Source: Symbiodinium sp. CCMP2592
Taxonomy: Eukaryota; Sar; Dinophyceae; Suessiales; Symbiodiniaceae
Direction of reading: 5' to 3'
DNA: 64,000 nucleotides
NCBI GenBank assembly: GCA_905221615.1
Contig: CAJNDT010004646.1
Coordinates: forward strand, 1-64,000
Shown here: positions 19,101 through 43,745 of the stretch, one piece after another
How the letters are laid out: each line of letters starts with the position of its first letter
How positions within the stretch are numbered: position 1 is the stretch's first letter
Position numbers and translations under genes: made by a program
Notes under the pieces: generated by a model
The model's input: the letters and a program-made list of their open reading frames with translations, nothing else
The model's database searches: none
Told to the model about the DNA's origin: nothing

Positions 19101-20452
19101 GTTCGTGAGCTGGGGGTATTGAGGTTTACCAGGAAAGTTTTTTTTAGTACGTCTTCGTCTTTTGATACCCCGGTTCTGCATAGGAAGCGATGATGTTGTT
19201 GGAACGACACGCCTCAACCGAAAAGAAACTGTGCTTTCGTATCAACGGCATCATGTTGGAAGTCGGTGAGAATGAGAATGGTTTAAACCCAACTTGTTCA
19301 ACTTACAAGGGCCAAACACCATGAGTTGCTTCGTCAGTTCTACCAATACATACATTGAGTATGCTTCATGCAACTGTCATGCAACAAATTGCTCAGCATG
19401 TTCTTAGCACACAGGCGACTCTGAAGAACACTGTTGGCACGGTGACAGCATCTTGCATTGCTTCATCTGTTTGCTTGTACGCCGTTCGGGAAGCGAGATT
19501 GGAACAGCTGAACACATGATTGCTGTCTATCTATTTCAACAGCTTTTTCGTCCCCCGTCCATGGCTGAGGTGAACAACTGACCTTGCATTGTGACGTTCT
19601 GAAGCGCCAGCCACACAACAGAAAGCTTTTCTGACCATCTAACCAAAGGCAAGTTTTAATACTTCATAGCAATCCAACAGTCGAATCATGTTCCCCAAGT
19701 CAGACAAATCATGTCAATATATCGAAATACCTTGACTGGTGCAGCATTTCGCTACAGCATGTGATATGATATAGAGGCCGAGTTTGTAGAAGAACCGAAT
19801 ATCTGAACAATGAAACTTTTTCAAATGAATTGCGGGATGTTAAGAGGGATGCAAAATTCTATCATGCAGACAACTCAGTTCAACTTCGTTGCCTTTCCCG
19901 TACCGCAACAACCGCCTGTTACACAATCTTGTGTACTGTATCACTGCGCACAGACTATGATCTTTCGAAGCTGACAATTTGATCAGCCAGAAAATCGTTG
20001 AACTTGCTCAAAGTTGCCAAACCAATGAAACTAGCATGGCAGCGTGTTCTAACGTAAGAAAATAGTGTAGGCAAGGGTGCGAAAGTTTAATCGGTACACG
20101 TAAGGGTCGAAGCCTTTGTTGTTCGTATTTGGATGTCGCGTACTGAGAACAATAGCTGGAATGGGCGGTGAATAAACGTAATTCAGTATGTTCGCTTCCT
20201 GCTTAGGTCCTTAATTGCCCGCAGTTCTGCATGACGGATCGGTAGGGAGGTAAGCCGGCAGGTCGGCGTTCAAATCCTTTGATATTTGGGCTCCCACCCC
20301 CTTCTCCCTGCAGTGTCACCATGTAACAACTCCACGTACACAACGCTTCCGCTTCGTTTCCTCGAGGCGTATTCGAGGGTTCATGATGGTTCTGGCTTCA
20401 CAAGGACGAAAAAGGTAGATCAATGAGCGGGGGGTGGGAGCATGCACACATG

Positions 20453-20477
<25 letters not shown>
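16191..20477. other. AT-rich stretch without a supported gene
   Basis: 4.3 kb with no protein motif on either strand. It holds a poly-G run near 17983-17998, (TA)n/(GTAT)n microsatellites at 18010-18150, and an open plus-strand frame at 18219-18704 without recognisable domains and with weak internal repetition. A similar sentence appears twice (near 18400 and 18560: AACCTCTCGATACTTTCG and AACCTCTGGACACTTTCG). Confidence 0.5.
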
Positions 20478-20483
<6 letters not shown>

Positions 20484-20518
20484 GAGCATATATACATACA
20501 CACACACACACACACACA
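20478..20518. repeat. Target-site duplication of LINE fragment, left copy
   Basis: ATATATGAGCATATATACAT followed by (AC)n. It recurs at 21792-21831 with one base difference in microsatellite length. Confidence 0.85.
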
Positions 20519-21791
20519 AGCATCTTGGTGGAATCGCGCCGGTTTCCGGGACGCCTGTCCCCGAAATTGGGTTCCGCCATTCCCTGGCCTTGGGTGTGGT
20601 CCGGCCGCTCCGTTCGCACTTGTTTTCTGCCGTGGGCATCCCTTTCTGCACCCGCCCACACTTGCTGAAGTCGTTGGCCATGTCACGCTACTCCTTTGGC
20701 AGTGCGGCTCTGACCTTGGTTTCCGGGACCCACAAACGCTTGTGGGCGGAACACTACCTTGCGTTGTGGCGCTGCCTGTGGCGGCATCGGAAGGGGGAGG
20801 CATATCGGCACTGTTACGCAGTCCTTGGGCCGGCCGGGGCGCCGCCGCCCCCACTTGCTTTGGCTTTGGCAAACGGTTTTGCTTCGCCAGATTTCCATGC
20901 GGGGCCCGGCTACGTTGCTGTGTTTGTTAACGGTGCACTGGTCTGAGAATCCTCGCCAGGCCTTGCTCGGGCAGGTACAAGGTGATATCCAGCATGTGTC
21001 TCAGTACGTTGAGGCAGCCGTTGCACTTTTGGGGACTGCCTCCCCCCTGGCATCCCTCATCGATGCTGTCCAGGAGGACTCGGGATGGTGGGTCCGCCAG
21101 GTCAAGGCTGCCTGCCGGCAGGCGCAGGCCGATTTGGATCAGTGGAATTCCAGGGAGGGGCCTCCCGACAGTCCGTTGGCGCCCCATTGTGGGGCTCCCT
21201 ACGATTGCTTATGGTGTGGTGCTTCTTTCCGTCTTCGCAAACATTTGTGCGTTCACCTTGCCCGTACTCATCAGATCTTCTCTCCTGCCCGCCACCTGGC
21301 TCATGGGGACACGTGCGTCAACTGCTTGCGGTGTTTTCGTACGGTGGCTCGCCATCAGCAGCACCTTCGGACCACGCCCACTTGCTTGTGGAGGACCTGT
21401 CTTTTGGTGCCCTGCTTGTCGGTGGAAGAGATCAAGATCGAGGAGGGCTCTGCCACCAAGCGAGCTCGAGGCATTAAGTCTGGGGTTTGGACTTCCTTCC
21501 AGGCTACTCAGCCCACCCTCCAAGCATCTGGTCCCCGAGCTCTCGCTGCAAGTGAGCGTCTGGATTTGCTTGGCGAAGAAGCAGACCTCGGACTTATGTC
21601 GCGCCTGTTCTACCCTGATCCGCACTTCCTCTCTTTGATCGAGCTCTTTCTTGCGAGCCGATCGACGGAGGGGCCCAGAAGCGGCACGGTCTCCTTTTGG
21701 GATCGTCGCCCTGCCGGCCGGTCGCTTTAGTTTCACTTGAATTTATTGCATGGGACGCGCCGCTCGACGGCTCTGAAGTCCGCCAAACAAG
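20519..21791 (+). mobile_element. 5'-truncated LINE fragment, plus strand
   Basis: A 1.27-kb insertion in a TA/CA microsatellite, bounded by ~40-bp direct repeats. It holds only the C-terminal finger region of a LINE. No poly(A) precedes the right repeat; the end reads CCGCCAAACAAG. It is a different family from the 8630-14107 LINE, since the fingers differ and the orientation is opposite. Confidence 0.82.
20521..21730 (+). pseudogene. LINE C-terminal region with zinc fingers
   Basis: Coding text begins in one phase (GTHKRLWAEHYLALWRCLW, near 20730-20790; LGPAGAPPPPLALALA near 20825-20870) and moves after a shift at ~20880-20905 into another (LTVHWSENPRQALLGQV onward). That phase stays open to 21730. 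It carries two fingers: CLWCGASFRL...HLARTH near 21210-21272 and CVNCLRCFRT...HLRTTPTC near 21317-21390. A Lys/Arg patch (ATKRARGIKSG) and a tail without known domain follow. RT motifs are absent because of 5' truncation, as is usual for LINE insertions. Confidence 0.72.
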
Positions 21792-21831
21792 ATATATGAG
21801 CATATATACATACACACACACACACACACAC
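21792..21831. repeat. Target-site duplication of LINE fragment, right copy
   Basis: Matches 20478-20518 in the same orientation, including the unique core GAGCATATATACATACAC. Confidence 0.85.
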
Positions 21832-24800
21832 TATGACATACATAGATGGAAGAGGCTGAAACGGATGCATCCCATGCATGCATGGATGCATAAATGAGAT
21901 GCTTTGGCTTGGCCGACTAGCGCAAAGATTTTGGGCCGTCGTGCAGATTGATGACGATCACACTTGAGACTTCCATGTCAAGCAGACTTTTGCGGCGCAC
22001 TTCGTAAGGCTCGGACAACCTCCATGCCTCAGCCGAGAATCGCGGACAGCACATCAGGACGGGCGGAACGAGATTAGAACCGGCTGTCCCGAACGAGTCA
22101 TTTGCTTGCGCGCAGCGTGCATAGCTGTGGCCGCTGGTCCCTTACCGCTTTGGGACGACAGAGCAACTGAGCATCGCACTCTTGGCACGACGAACTCGTG
22201 CCCGAGCAGCAGCCTGAGGCAGAAGCTCCAGTACTCCAGTGACTGCAGATGGTTCTTCGTTCTTCTTGGAGCGCGAAAGGCTCCGACCTCTCCAGGCAAG
22301 TCGCCCATCAAGCCTGCACCAGAGGAACGCTGCCGGTGGGACGCGCGCTTGTCGAAGTCCAGAGTCCGATGCTCTCTGTTCATGCCATTGGTGCAGAGTG
22401 GGGGTGGTGGGGTTGCTCTACACATGCCTGTGCTCGAAGTTGTTCTGTGAACCATTTATTCTCGATCTTGCTTTGAGCAGTCGGTTCTAGCGAAATCTTG
22501 CAGATCTGTCTCGGACAGAACTGCAGACTTCTTGTCCTTGCAATGGGTGTCGGCAAAAAAGGAAACAAGATCCTGGCCGAGCCACCACCTCGCCGTAATG
22601 CGCTTACACTCAAGGGGTATGAGGGGTATGAGTGAGTCTCGGGTACAAATTGACCTTTACCCTTGTTCTGTCGTACGAGCAAGCACTGCTTCTGCCAATA
22701 TGCTGCTGCCGTCCCGCTGGATCAGACCGACCGTCACCTCTTTGCCTTGTCCTCGGCCAGTGAAGCAACGGCGCCAGTCATGTCATGGCCACATCGTGGT
22801 TGTGCCACTGGCATGAGCATCTCGGCCCTGCCTTGCCCTTCAAGACGGCCGACAACAATCCAAAAAGACCTGGGCCGCGTGAAGCCGAGATGCATTCGAG
22901 TCCGTTTGATAGTGTCATATGCCTGCATTGGTGCAACGTGGCTTCTTTCGGAAAGACCCAAGCTCGTCGGGTCTTGCGGTAAGTTTGCAGTACAAGATGG
23001 CCAGTCACTTTGTCACTGGCGACCCAGTGACTGCGCCCAGGTCTGTCGGCCCTTCGAAGTCTCTGACCGGGGGGGGGGTCAAGACATTCGCTCAATCGTC
23101 TAATGGTTTTGGCTTCATTGCTCCAGCAAAAAAATGACGGCTGCTTTCCATGCCACTCGCTCTCATCCCAGGCAGAGGAAAATCACGTCGAGAAATCTTT
23201 TAAGGAAATGAATTGCAGTGCAAGTGGCGTTTCACGTGTGGCAGCATCTGAGCTGCCTTACCTTCAGCCGTAAGGAATGCCTCAGAATCTCACAAACCAG
23301 TGCTGCCTGGAGGTTTCATCTCTGTCACCTTGTCTTTGTACGAGTATTGCACATGCCGAGCAGGATCTTATCACAGGGCTGTACCTCAGGCATTAGTCCA
23401 GACATAACGCATTTTCTCCGAAGGGTCGGCCGTCTATTTGGTCATACATGGTGCCTTTTCATTGCACAGGCGCCGTCCAGCCGCTTGTAAAACTCTTGCA
23501 AAGCTGCAGCACTGTGATCACAGGTCCGACGACTAATGGCAGCTGAGGCGCAACTGCACCAAGTGCCATCTGAAACTCCAGGAACCTGGTATGCACCGTG
23601 TGCTGGTACGCACAGCTAGCTCGTGGAATCTAGACCCCTGGGGCTGACTGTGGCCTGTAGGCACAGCCTAGACTCCCAAGCCACCGAAGCCGCAAGGGGT
23701 CCGTCTCAGAGCTCTGCATGCCACCATTATATTGGCCAAGGAACGACATCTCTTGAAATCGAGAGGAACCAGTCTCGTCAGGCTGACACATCATGCCTGA
23801 GTTGTCTGAGTTGTTTTTATGGTTTGCAGAGGCTCTACATCTCAGGAAGCGTAGATTTTCCAGGTCACCCATCCGAAAAGCCAGCGCTGACTGTCGAGCT
23901 TGAAAGCCTGCAAAGAAGCGACGAAAGCCCTCGATTGGACTGTCATACGAAGATGATCGCAGATGTAGATCTAGCTCACTGGAGTCACGCGCCGAACCGG
24001 CAGTCACTTCATGCTACGGGCCCATACTCCTTGACATGGAGTCTGCCTAGTGCCTTATAAGTTCCACAAGACTGCAAGTGACCAAGGCTCTAGGGCGATG
24101 CAACAGGCTGATGAGCCGGAATCGAACATATTAAAGGATACCGGGTGGCTTTGACAGCGATGGCGCATCTAGGCTTGAAATGCCCGCTAATGGGCATAAT
24201 GTATAACAGTATAACAAGACTCCGAACTTGTGCATGATACACCACCGCCTCTCGCGAAGATTTCGCTTACTCGGAAGCCCTGGCAACGCGGAGCACCTGC
24301 CTGTGGCATGCACGTCGGCCACCTCCTTGCAAGTACTCCAGGCATGATCACAGACAGCTCCCAACCAAAGCGACGGGGACGGGGAGGCTTTTGTAAGGGC
24401 AGGATGCTGCTGCACTCTGGATCTGGGGACGCCGCCAGAAGAGACTGGAACTCTCCGAGTGCCTCGCATTGTGAATCTTTGGACTCAAGGAGGGTTAACA
24501 TGGGCAACAATGCTGCCTCAACTCAAGAGCGCGGTGGCAATCAACAACAGGCTTGAATGCCACGCTCGTACCAGCTATCAGTCACTCACCTGACCCTCCT
24601 ACCCCAAGAACTGCAATTGGGATGTAGGAGTATGATAATAGGGATCCTACCGTAGTTTTGAAGCCTTTACAGAAAGGCTTTTCTTACGAGTGGTCAACAT
24701 CGGCCCCGACCTGCGTCTCTGTCCACAGTAACCTTTGCAAAGAGTTGCCCGTAACGTCTGATCACGCCGAACCTTCCGCCTCCGTTGCAAGAAACTGACA

Positions 24801-25151
24801 CTGACCCAATCTCGTCAACTGTTGAAGCCTCTTGCTGAGCTCTTGCTGCTTCATCACCCAAAACCCTGCAAAGAGCGATGTATGACAAGGCACCATGAAC
24901 TTCGGCTTGCCCGGGGGCGTCTTTGACCCATAGAACCGCTTGTACACGGCGCCCTCAAGGACAAAGATTTTCTGCTTTGGGCAAACGAGAGTTGGTTCCT
25001 TCCGGGATTGCAGTCCGATGGACTCGATCCCGTGCTCGCTTTGCTGTTTAGGACCGGTCCCGAACGATTGCGCTACTGCTCTGCATCGTGACCAAAGCAC
25101 TGAGTGCTACGTCTGCGAATCTGCAACGTAGAAACCCTGCTGCCTGCTACC
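21832..25151. other. No supported gene
   Basis: 3.3 kb 3' of the host gene on the minus strand. Several minus-strand open stretches have plausible composition (about 23830-24007 with LENLRFLRC; 24300-24510 with LLESKDSQCEALGEFQSLL), but I cannot define splice sites or domains. One text near 24116 resembles a T-arm but does not fold into a tRNA. Confidence 0.45.
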
Positions 25152-37129
<11,978 letters not shown>

Positions 37130-39220
37130 GAGGGCCGATCTGTGTCACACAAGACTTCGAGAAATAGTACTGTTGCACGTCGGAGCGAACGTGCCTCTTG
37201 CATGCAGCGCAAGTCGGCCAGCTGAACGATAAATGGACGATACCATGAGGGGAGACTGCTAAGCATAAATGCGGATAGAACCTTAAACTGAATCGCATTT
37301 ACAGCTGATGTGGAGATTCAACTCGTCAACACTCGTTAACAATGGCATCCCGCCAGGAGTTATCCCATCACGCATCCGCGATCGCAGCATCTGTTCGCGG
37401 GGTCTGAGCACACGGTGCCTGGAAATGCATGCCTGCTCATAGACGGAAAGCTCACCTGCCACGGCCGGCAGATCCGCAGCTGCTTTCAAGCATAGGACCC
37501 ACCAAGCTTCATCGACGGAGCTCATCTCTAGCACTCGATGGCGTGAAGAGTGCTTGACTCAGATGTCTGGACTCTGGTTACATGTGAAGGCATCCTTCTT
37601 TAGCTGAAAGATGCTGTGCCCCGTCAGCCCAACACGTTGGCCCGAGCGTCGCTGCGGCAGCCCGTACTCCGAAGTCTCCGAGCGTGGCAGCGAAGGCGAC
37701 GGCCTCGGTGTCGCACTGCGAGAGACTTCGTAGGAAGTGTGCAGATCAGGCGTGGGATGTCGCGGCTTCGCACAGGGCTCCCCGCTTTCTGTCCGAGTCA
37801 ACATCACTGGCCATTCGCTCCACAGCCTGTGGAGCGAACCATGACGCTCAGCGCAGCTATTAAACTGGGAGCGAATTTACGAACGCCGGGCCCCCAAGCC
37901 TCTGTGGACAAGGAAGCCAGGGAGAGGTTCACCTGCCCATTGACATGGGGAGACGCAGGAATGGCTTGGTTAAATCAGAGCTGTACGGCTGAATTTGCCA
38001 AGCGTTGCCATCTAGATCAGGCATCTCGGCCCTGTGATGAAGGCGGGGGGCGTTCAGATCAGCTGAGTCAAGTTCAAGGCTCTTGACACAAGTTCGCCTG
38101 GCATTGATGTTTTTCTTGCTACTGTTCATCTTCTACTTGCCGCCGCTGCTGCTGTTGCTGCTGCTCGTTGTGGCCCATGTTGTTGTTGCCAGTGCAGTCG
38201 TCTAACTGTATTGACTAACAGCAAGTGCGGACAGCTGGGCACCCGCTGAAATTTTGGACACTCCTGGAGGAGAAACCAATATACGTTGGCGCTGTGGCGC
38301 CTCATTTACTTTCTACGACCGAATCGGAGTAGGAAAGGCCTTGACTTCAGAGCTGCTCACGAGTTTCCAGCTGAATCCAGAGTTTAGAACCATGTTTAGG
38401 GGCTCGGTGGTCTGGTTGCAGGAATATGATGACCTTTACAGGCAGTTGATGTAACGACGGCCCCTTGGCTTTTGCAACACTGCCCCAGGTGACCCTAGCA
38501 CAGGCAATCTCATAAGCTCTCCGAAGTCTTCCCCCACCAGGGACCCCTGACAGTTGCCGGCAGACACTGAAGCTCTTCGATTGGAGCTGGAAAACGTTAG
38601 CATACCACGGTTTTATTCCAACCTTGCCAATCTCAGGACACCAAGTTGCAAAGCGGCAAGCCAAAACTCTATACGAGTCCGTATTGCCGAGCCTGTTTCC
38701 GCTGTCGGACAGCACGATCCTGCCGTGATCAGTGCAGCAATTACGTGTCCTTCGGATCATCGTCCTTGCCCTTCGGAGATGGACAGCCCACCGAACCGCA
38801 TGGCTTGGTCTCCCTCGCTGCGCCGCTGCGCCTCTACCGCTTGAGCTGCAGCACGGCGCCAGCCCTCCAGACCCGGCCGCTGCGGAGTCGTAGAACCTGA
38901 CTTTTACGGGGCCCTGGATTTGTTCACCACTGCAAAGGCTACTGCTGGCTCTTATGTCTCACTTGCGGCGGAGGGACTGGGACGAAAGCTAGAAGCATCA
39001 ACAACCGAGGCTTTTCCAGTGAAGGCAAGCATGCATACATCCAATTACAGAAACCCTAACTCTTGAACCCCTCGAATGAGCACCAATACCATCCCCCTCA
39101 ATGTGGGTGACACCCACTGGGCCAAGCCATGCTCTGCTTGCGCTTCTTGTTCGTCGAGATGCAGCTGCTACTACATATGACTGTATAGTCGAGTACTAGT
39201 ATAGTATGAAATGGTAGAAA
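37130..39220. other. No supported gene; possible exons
   Basis: Minus-strand stretches near 37300-37530 (MSSVDEAWWVLCLKAAADLP) and 37600-37800 (Pro/Ser-rich) could be 5' exons of the LRR gene, but splice sites are unclear. 38254-38454 is open on both strands and ambiguous. Confidence 0.35.
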
Positions 39221-39259
39221 AACAGTATATGGAAGAGGTTGGATCAGAGCTTCATGCAC

Positions 39260-39297
<38 letters not shown>

Positions 39298-40180
39298 ATG
39301 TACATATACACAAACATACCATAACTTACTCCCCCAATAGCCACAGAAATAGAAGGTTAAACTTTCAGATTACTACTAAACTATAAGAACCCCAAAAGTT
39401 TAAAAGTTTTGTATTGGAGAACTAAGATAAATACATGTGTATATCATGCCTAGAAGCCAATGGCTTCAGGTCGGGCGCCCAACATAGAACAAGTACGCGA
39501 CGCGTGAGCGGAGCTAGCAAGCCACATCGTGAACATCATTGGGGGCCTCTTGGATCCCAATCCGAGCCAACAAGCGCGGAAACAGTATAAAAACAGTATA
39601 AGGAAGAGGTTGGATCAGAGCTTCATGCACACGTATATTTATTTATTTATATATATATATATGTACATATACACAAACATACCATAAACACATGTGTATA
39701 TCATGCCTAGAAGCCAATGTCTTCAGGTCGGGCGCCCAACATAGAACAAGTAGGCGACGCGTGAGCATCATGAGCTGCAAGCATCATAAGCATCGGAGCC
39801 AGCAAGCCAGCAGCAAAGTAAAGTGCTGCTGAGAGCTCTTCAAGAAACGGCGAACATTAGGATGCCCACGAGATACGGGTCGCTTCAGCTTCTGTTTAAA
39901 GAGGTTGGAGCAGAGCTGCATATGCACAAACATACCATAAATACATGTATATATCATGCCTAGAAGCCAATGGCCTCGGGTCGGGCGCCCCAGATAGAAC
40001 AAGTACACGACATTACAAGCATCGTTGGGAATGTCGTGGGTCCCTATCGGAGCTAGCAAGCGCACATCGCGAACATCATTGGAAGCTTCTTGGAGCCCAA
40101 TCCGAGCCAACAAGCCCGCATCACGAGCATCATTGGGAGCTTCTTGGGGCCAACAAACGCGCATCATTAGCATCATCGGG
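39221..40180. repeat. Three imperfect ~300-bp tandem copies
   Basis: Copies start at ~39221, ~39590 and ~39898. They share AGAGGTTGGATCAGAGCTTC, CACAAACATACCATAA, and AGAAGCCAATGGCTTCAGGT followed by CGGGCGCCC. Internal ATCATTGG(G/A)AGC(T)TCTTGG units repeat further at 40068-40160. There is no coding potential. Confidence 0.85.
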
Positions 40181-41401
40181 GAGCCGTTTTTCCACTCGGA
40201 AGCAGTGCGAAGCACCACATTCAAACACCTCAAAACGGACCCGGCGGGGGAAGGCCGAAAACCAGCACCAGGTGGGGGATAGCCCCAAATACGCGCAAAA
40301 AATGCCCACCTGGCCGGGGGCCCTTCCCCACACCCCTAGATGCAACCTTTCGGTTGGTAAGGAATTCAGCTAGCCACGGAAGCTAGCTTTCGTGATGTTC
40401 GTTCTGGCGCAACATTGACCCACCGAGCTCCAAATATTTAGTTTCGTAGCTAGCTCATCACAATTGTGCACCTCGTGGTTAGCTTGTGAAAGATTCGTCA
40501 TTCTCTGGTCCAGCTGATCGGCAGCACGATACTTGCTGTAGACTTGGGGAATGTCGTAAACCTGCTGTCTAAATCACACTTTCAGGCCATGCATTGCCCC
40601 CCTCCAGGAGGCAAGCAAGTGGCGAGTTCGTGCCCATCGCTTGGATGCAGGCGCCAGCGTACCTTCGACCGACTGAGGGAGGCAAGCTTCAAATCTCTGC
40701 GAGAACAGTTACAAAAACCACGAACGAAAGGCAAGTTGCTGTAGGCTTCGTGAGGGTCCAGCTTGGGACCTCGCGAGGAGATGGAGGGAGCATCGGGTGG
40801 AGCTTGGGGCATCTTGGGGCACCTTTCGCCAAGCATTCCACATCTTGCAAGCATTTCCAAGCACGCACTTTAGATTACTTCCTTGCAAACTTGGTGAATG
40901 CTCAACCACAAAAGCTTGTGCACTCTGTACCATCATGCCTGACATGACATGACACTCTACCATGCTCAATCAAGCTCAGAGTGGGCCTTAATTAGTGTCC
41001 ACCTTATACGTTTAACGTATAGTTTTAGCTTCGACTCACACTTCCGAACGACTTTCAGACAAGGTGAGCCTATCTACAAAGAACCCAGATGCCGACGCAA
41101 AGCAAATGGGTGTTTATGCTGTAGTGCGGCTGGTAGGTACGGCCGAATCGGTTGTCGGGGTATCCTTGGTTGCAGAGCTTCTGCTGCAAACGCGATGTGC
41201 CGCATCGGGGGCTTTGGGCTAGACTACAGTGCTGAAGGCTCGAGCAAGGTTGCCCAAGCTGAAGATCCGTTCGAACGGCTTCGGGCTTTCTATGCTGCCT
41301 GGTGGCGGGGGAATCAGGGGCCTCCCAGCGTAGAGATGCGGTCGATTCTCCTTCAGGGCCGTGTTCTGCACTCTCCGCAAGGGTGAGGTGAGGCTCAGGC
41401 C

Positions 41402-41415
41402 ACCACCACCACCAC

Positions 41416-41453
<38 letters not shown>

Positions 41454-41470
41454 GCGACAGCAACAGGGCA
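41402..41470. repeat. CAC/CAG trinucleotide repeat
   Basis: (CAC)n followed by CAGCAACAG repeats. Related (GCT)n/(GTT)n tracts lie at 42350-42480. The surrounding 40.2-47.7 kb has no gene I can define. Confidence 0.85.
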
Positions 41471-43669
41471 GCAAACAAATTTTGGCCTTTGGCCAGTCGG
41501 CGAACCGTGGGCAGCTCTGCACTTTGACTGGTGCGCAGTGTCGTCACGCCTCAGCACGCAGTCGGCCCAGCTTCCCTTTCCGGGCTTGTCCCGTACATCG
41601 CTCGCAGAGGCCCAAGGTCGCGGCCTGTTTGAGGAAGTGGCTGCAGCCCTGCGTTCGACTTCAAGCGAGCCCTGGCCAAGAGCTGTCGCAGGCAACTATT
41701 AAGGAGTTCACTGCCACAGGGTGTGCCTGGCTTGCCTCACAGTCTATGCCAAACTATGAAGCCGACCTGCTACAATGTGCGAAATTACGTCTTTGGCCTG
41801 CGAGGCAGCGCATCCTTTCCGCTGGGTGGTAGAGGCCCTGCTTGGCGGTAATGAAAGGGCGATGCATGCTGTGCAGAGGAGATTCCCAAATGCTACGCAT
41901 ACATAACCAATAGGCAGCCAATAGGAACCCACACTGGGCAACGAGCGGTCTTTAACGGTCTGTATCGAGCAATTGTGATTTCAACATGTTCGATTTTTTC
42001 AAAGGGTATTTTGCATCGTGCAGTCAATCTGCCCTTGCACAAGTGCTTGTAGTGTGGCGTGGCGGAAGAGTCCTTGCATGGAAGCTGTGCCAGCACGGCC
42101 GTGTGGAGGTAAGCAAATTCTGACTTGTTGAATTCCCGTCCCGCATTTCGCGCTGCTTTCCGAGGATGACTTTCATTTCTACTAAAAAATGTGCGCTACA
42201 TCCTTCCCAAATACAACGACGCGTCTCCCCAAAATTTGTCCTGTCTCTGCTGACAGATTATGGTCCCACAGCTGGCTACAAACATGCTATTGAGAAACGA
42301 TCACGCTTGCTATAGTTTGTGGTTGTCGCTATGGTCAGTCCTAGCAACGACAGCGGCTGCTGCTGCTGCTGCTGCTGATGTCATTATCATTGTGTGGTTG
42401 TCGTCGTTTTGGTTGTGGCTGCGGTTGCCGCTGTGGGTGGTTGCGGTTGGTATTGGTGTCGCTGCAGCTGCTGGGCAAGCTGTGCCCTATTCTATGACCT
42501 GCGGCCCGAATGTATCCTAGCAATGCTGGTCCTGTTGTGTCCCGGGTCGGACAGCGGGTGCCTGGTGCCTTCCAGGCCTGAGGAAGCCATCCTCTTAGCT
42601 ATACTCTTTTGGGGGCTACGCCTGTGCTGTGTCTGCGGGACAGATGTGTTTCTCAATCTTGATGCAGATTGGGACACCGTGTGTTCGGGTTCAAGAATTG
42701 AACCGTGCAACGTCTTCAGTCCTAACACGGCGCCCTTATCTTTGTACGGCTCGTGTCACCACTGTGTACAATCATTAAGTGGACGCGCTTGCTGTGTTAT
42801 GGGTGCCGGGCTCAGGCTGCGGTCCTCCCTGCTTCACTGCTGTACCGGGTGCTCGGAGCGACGACCCAAATGCTTCGAGAACCACCTGGTGTGGGACACC
42901 ACTCGACTGGAACTCTGGCAGACGGCTCTTCTGAGCGCCACCCAGCGGCTACCGATTCGTGAATATTGGACGCCATAACTCACGCTGAGGTTGTCGAGGC
43001 AGTCTCACCTTGATCGGTGGTGCCGACGGCCGCATAAAGCCACGGCATTACTGAAAGTCTCCAGTCTTTGAGACTGGAAACCACCATTTTTCTGATCTGT
43101 TGAAGGCAGCTGCCGGCGCAGAAAATTGCAAGGCATCGATCATCGCTAGTGCAAGAATCTTGGGCACCGCCCATGCAGAGCTGTGAGCCGGGGCATTTCT
43201 GTAAAGGCTTCGAAGACCGCACTGTAAGAAGTGCCACAGCATTGCATAACATTACGGTAAATCGACTGAAACAAGCCTCTTTCCTGTCTTTATCTCATAT
43301 GGCCTCCACGGCAATCCATTTTCCTTCGAAGGCTTCGGCAAGTCTGATGAGTATGATACCGACGGGGACGCTGGTGCACCGCACGTTCCGAGGTTGACTC
43401 ACTTGCCCGCAAGGAGCAGAGCCGGCACGCTCAGTGTTCAATTAAAAAATTGCTGTTCTTGTTGTCGTTGTCGTCCTGTGCAGGTTGTCGTCAGACGAGC
43501 CGATTTGATGTCAGATCGAGCACGTGCTGATTCGTCTCTCGCTGTTTCACACAGACCTCAAGTAAACGACTTGGTGGATGGGGTCTTAAAGCAGGCGGAC
43601 AAATTTTATGGCGACCCGAAAGGACGAGAAACGTCTCGAATGTGATAGAAATAATGTCAACCTCATATT

Positions 43670-43745
43670 TAGAATCCCCCGCGTAATTGCAAAATCCAAT
43701 TCCCAGAACGTAATTAGAAACCCCCCCCGTATTTGCAGAATCCAA
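43670..43745. repeat. Short tandem duplication
   Basis: TAGAATCCCCCGCGTAATTG and TAGAAACCCCCCCCGTATTT each precede CA(A/G)AATCCAA, giving two ~40-bp units side by side. Confidence 0.7.

Noticed and set aside
18915-19105. Inverted repeat around GTTGTCATA/GGGGG tracts
   Set aside because: The shared word is in direct orientation and only the C and G runs are complementary.
24105-24180. Possible tRNA (GTTCGATTCC T-loop on minus strand)
   Set aside because: The T stem does not pair, and no matching D arm or acceptor stem is found.
42394-42978. 194-codon plus-strand frame
   Set aside because: Begins in a GTT/GCT repeat; Cys/Leu-rich text without recognisable motifs.
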